A stretch of DNA of 64,000 nt, taken from contig NC_133295.1 in assembly GCF_005239225.2 (NCBI RefSeq), forward strand, positions 2,914,001 to 2,978,000. Direction: 5' to 3'. Shown here one piece after another: positions 60,976-64,000 of the stretch (positions are counted from its first letter, which is position 1; each line of letters begins with the position of its first letter). The position numbers and the translations under genes are program-made. The notes below the pieces were generated by a model, which had not been told where the DNA came from, ran no database searches, and saw only the letters and a program-made list of their open reading frames with translations. Origin of the DNA: Populus alba. Lineage: Eukaryota; Streptophyta; Magnoliopsida; Malpighiales; Salicaceae.

Positions 60976-61183
60976 TTGGAAAACAAAATTTGATTTTTTG
61001 TTCGATCTTTTGGTGAAAAACCGAATTCCTTTTTTCTAATATAAAAAATGTTTTTATGATTTTTGGTTCCTTGAACTCCATTTTTTTTCCCTGTCAGGAG
61101 AGGTGAGGTGAGGTCTGATCAGAGTGCATTTCGGGCTTTTGAGTGATAATTCTATGAGTTTTCTTCTTCTTTTTTGAATTTAG

Positions 61184-61282
61184 GATTATCAAGAGCCTGA
61201 AGTTTACTCGACTGATGAGATCGCAGACTTGCTGATTATGGCATGGACTAGTCTGGGCAGAAATAGCAGACCATGCCTTCAG
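61184..61282 (+). pseudogene. Unidentified exon-like relic (DYQEPEVY type), longest copy
   Basis: It is 99 nt and 33 codons, opening DYQEPEVYSTDEIADLLIMA and ending NSRPCLQ before gctata. Relative to modules 1-3 it has one extra codon, and the frame stays open. The same block is preceded, as in the others, by cattttgggcttttgagtga-like sequence. Confidence 0.5.
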
Positions 61283-61878
61283 GCTATATATTCTGTGCTT
61301 CTTCTTCTTTTTTCCAACAGAAAAGATAGGAAACAAGAGCTTTGGCCGCTGTTGCACAGGGGCATCCATTCTTTTTCTCTTCTTTCTGGATTCATGTTGA
61401 CAGATTGTGCAATAAAACACACAACGCTTTATTCAGCGGCTCACGTACAGACAAGATTAGATTCTGCTTCTCCTTCGTGTCTGGTCCATTCTGTCCACTA
61501 TGTTCATCCTTCTTTTTGTTTTCTTTGCGTTGTATTGACATTTAAACCGAGCTGAAACCATCGCTCACATCCTATCTTTCTTCCTTCCCTTTTTTTCTAG
61601 GATAAGGTTCTGTTCGTAAAGATGAAAATAAAAAATGAAACACACCCCTGATACAAATGCTCACAGATATATGAGGTGATTATGGTGCCGTGGTGATCAC
61701 ATAGTTGGCTAACCTCCTGAGGTTTCACAATTCAATCCCATTTTAGTGGCTCGGAAGGGTGGATTAAAGTTTGTCCGGAACCAATTGGTGCAAATACTTA
61801 CCACCTATGATTTAAAGAAAATTACCCAGCGAAAAAGGAAGTGAGAGCACATATTAAAAAGGAAGTGAGAACACAAAT

Positions 61879-62250
61879 TACTCCTTATCTGCTAATGGAG
61901 GAGATGGTCTCATCTCGCTCCTCCTTGCACCTGGAAATCTGAGTGCAATATTGTTGGTGGTAATTCCAAGCCAACTGAAAGCCATGCACTTCCATGTTCA
62001 GTAGCATGCAATAAGAAGTTGAAGCTGATTAAGATTCATATAAATGAGGTTCTTAAAATTTTATAATATTGTTTTCGTATTAATTACAGGTCTTCTTCTT
62101 CGTCAAGGTAGCCATCCATGAAGTACTCGTAGACATTAGTCTATTGTAGCAGCATGGATACGCGCCTCGACTGTTGGTTTTTGGTTATATCCACTTTAGT
62201 GCTGCAGATAAATATTTGATCTTTTTTCTCATAATAAAAATTTCAAGATC
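61879..62250 (+). pseudogene. Decayed MDGY gene copy in tandem copy 1
   Basis: Positions 61,879-61,935 (tactccttatctgctaatgg, then aggagatggtctcatc) align to the YSSAAKGG region and membrane segment of the MDGY gene, out of frame. The 3' untranslated phrases aagaagttgaagctgattaa and agccatccatgaagtactcg follow. The N-terminus and promoter are absent. Confidence 0.65.
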
Positions 62251-63067
62251 AGACCATTTTAATTTTTACTTTATATATAAGTACATATATAAATAATTGT
62301 GTGAATATTGTGTCGGAGTTCAACTAACTGGTACAATAATTACTGAAGATAAGACTGTAATTGTCAATTCTCCATCTCAAGAAATTAAGAAATATTATTG
62401 TCCAAGTAAAATGCAAGAAAACTCGAGTTCTTTAAGTCATCTCCATGTTCTTTAACAAATTATTGTACCAGTTTTACTTCAAACCCTAGTTGCAATTGAA
62501 ATTGCTAAGCCTTGCAATATTTTTTCAGGTCAAATTCTTACTTGTGCTCAAAGAAATGTTTCTTATAATTCAAAAGATATTTCTATTTGGTAAGTTGCCT
62601 CATATTAGATTAGAAACATATTCTTCCTTGCCCCAATTGTTAATTAGTCTCACATTATCTAACATCAAAAATGTTCCCAGACAAGAGATTTTTCTGCTAG
62701 CTAGGTACGGTTTAATTAATTCCTCAAAAGCCAAGACAATTCATTGAGGATATCATCTCACGATCAGGAAAAAGAAAATAGTAAGAGATTATGATCTAAG
62801 AATGTTTCCATAAAGGCCAAAGTATTTCATTTTCATACAAAAAATAAGTAGGGATGATTGGAAATCAATTTCTCAGAAAAACTAAAAACTCCATATCATG
62901 TGTTTGATGAAGGCCGTGTCATCTATAAGTAAAAACATCAATGGAATGTAAATTGTAATAGGTAGGGCAAGTGATGGCAGAGAGCCTGTAAGTGGAAAAG
63001 TTCGAAAAATAACATTAGCGAAAAAGGAAGTGAGAGCACATATTAAAAAGGAAGTGAGAACACAAAT

Positions 63068-63440
63068 TACTCCTTATCTGCTAATGGAGGAGATGGTCTC
63101 ATCTCGCTCCTCCTTGCACCTGGAAATCTGAGTGCAATATTGTTGGTGGTAATTCCAAGCCAACTGAAAGCCATGCACTTCCATGTTCAGTAGCATGCAA
63201 TAAGAAGTTGAAGCTGATTAAGATTCATATAAATGAGGTTCTTAAAATTTTATAATATTGTTTTCGTATTAATTACAGGTCTTCTTCTTCGTCAAGGTAG
63301 CCATCCATGAAGTACTCGTAGACATTAGTCTATTGTAGCAGCATGGATACGCGCCTCGACTGTTGGTTTTTGGTTATATCCACTTTAGTGCTGCAGATAA
63401 ATATTTGATCTTTTTTCTCATAATAAAAAATTTCAAGATC
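63068..63440 (+). pseudogene. Decayed MDGY gene copy in tandem copy 2
   Basis: It has the same relic and the same lesions as the copy at 61,879, so the decay predates the tandem duplication. Confidence 0.65.
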
Positions 63441-64000
63441 AGACCATTTTAATTTTTACTTTATATATAAGTACATATATAAATAATTGTGTGAAATATT
63501 GTGTCGGAGTTCAACTAACTGGTACAATAATTACTGAAGATAAGACTGTAATTGTCAATTCTCCATCTCAAGAAATTAAGAAATATTATTGTCCAAGTAA
63601 AATGCAAGAAAAACTCGAGTTCTTTAAGTCATCTCCATGTTCTTTAACAAATTATTGTACCAGTTTTACTTCAAACCCTAGTTGCAATTGAAATTGCTAA
63701 GCCTTGCAATATTTTTTCAGGTCAAATTCTTACTTGTGCTCAAAGAAATGTTTCTTATAATTCAAAAGATATTTCTATTTGGTAAGTTGCCTCATATTAG
63801 ATTAGAAACATATTCTTTCCTTGCCCCAATTGTTAATTAGTCTCACATTATCTAACATCAAAAATGTTCCCAGACAAGAGATTTTTCTGCTAGCTAGGTA
63901 CGGTTTAATTAATTCCTCAAAAGCCAAGACAATTTCATTGAGGATATCATCTCACGATCAGGAAAAAGAAAATAGTAAGAGATTATGATCTAAGAATGTT

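Larger units (their letters stand above)
61828..64000 (+). repeat. 1,189-bp direct tandem duplication, second copy cut by the window edge
   Basis: Copy 1 runs 61,828-63,016 and copy 2 starts at 63,017 (agcgaaaaaggaagtgagag). By eye, copy 2 differs from copy 1 only by five single-base gains in homopolymers, so the offset grows from 1,189 to 1,194. Both contain a decayed MDGY copy, its 3' sequence and a module tail. Confidence 0.9.

Overview
The window is nuclear DNA of a flowering plant. It is AT-rich and has intron-split genes with GT-AG junctions, hAT and LTR transposons, and many degenerate dispersed repeats. A woody eudicot of the poplar/willow group is my best guess, from the style of the AT-rich repeats and the plant PTB gene, but this is inference.

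Layout. About 4.05-9.9 kb (minus strand) holds the one conventional housekeeping gene: a ten-coding-exon polypyrimidine tract-binding (PTB) splicing regulator of the plant PTB1/PTB2/RBP50 type. Two short hAT-like elements with 8-bp target duplications flank it at 2.18-2.54 kb and 11.15-11.75 kb.

From 12.5 kb to the right edge the window is a fragmented array of duplicated modules. A full module has a promoter, often with 42-bp tandem repeats; a two-exon gene for a 67-69 residue single-pass membrane protein beginning MDGY; a GC-rich segment; the first two coding exons of an RWD-domain (RWDD1/GIR2-like) gene; several other exon-like relics; and a conserved tail. Four copies of the small gene are open (13.9, 30.4, 37.8 and 53.4 kb). 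A gene-less promoter lies at 12.6 kb and decayed gene relics at 49.2, 61.9 and 63.1 kb. RWD relics occur five times, once inverted. I do not recognise the MDGY family. Its repeated retention as an open frame, with conserved termini, is the most interesting feature here.

The tail of the first module is split by a retrotransposon (21,776-29,719, 5-bp duplication aatat). Its 3' LTR is in turn split by an apparently intact hAT transposon (25,739-29,710, 8-bp duplication gttacaac) encoding a 757-residue transposase. The order of events can therefore be read directly: module duplication, LTR insertion, hAT insertion.

The rightmost 2.2 kb is a 1,189-bp direct tandem duplication whose copies differ, as far as I can see, only by single-base length changes. 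I saw no tRNA, rRNA or CRISPR array. All splice sites were placed by eye from GT-AG junctions and reading-frame continuity, and no database search was possible.
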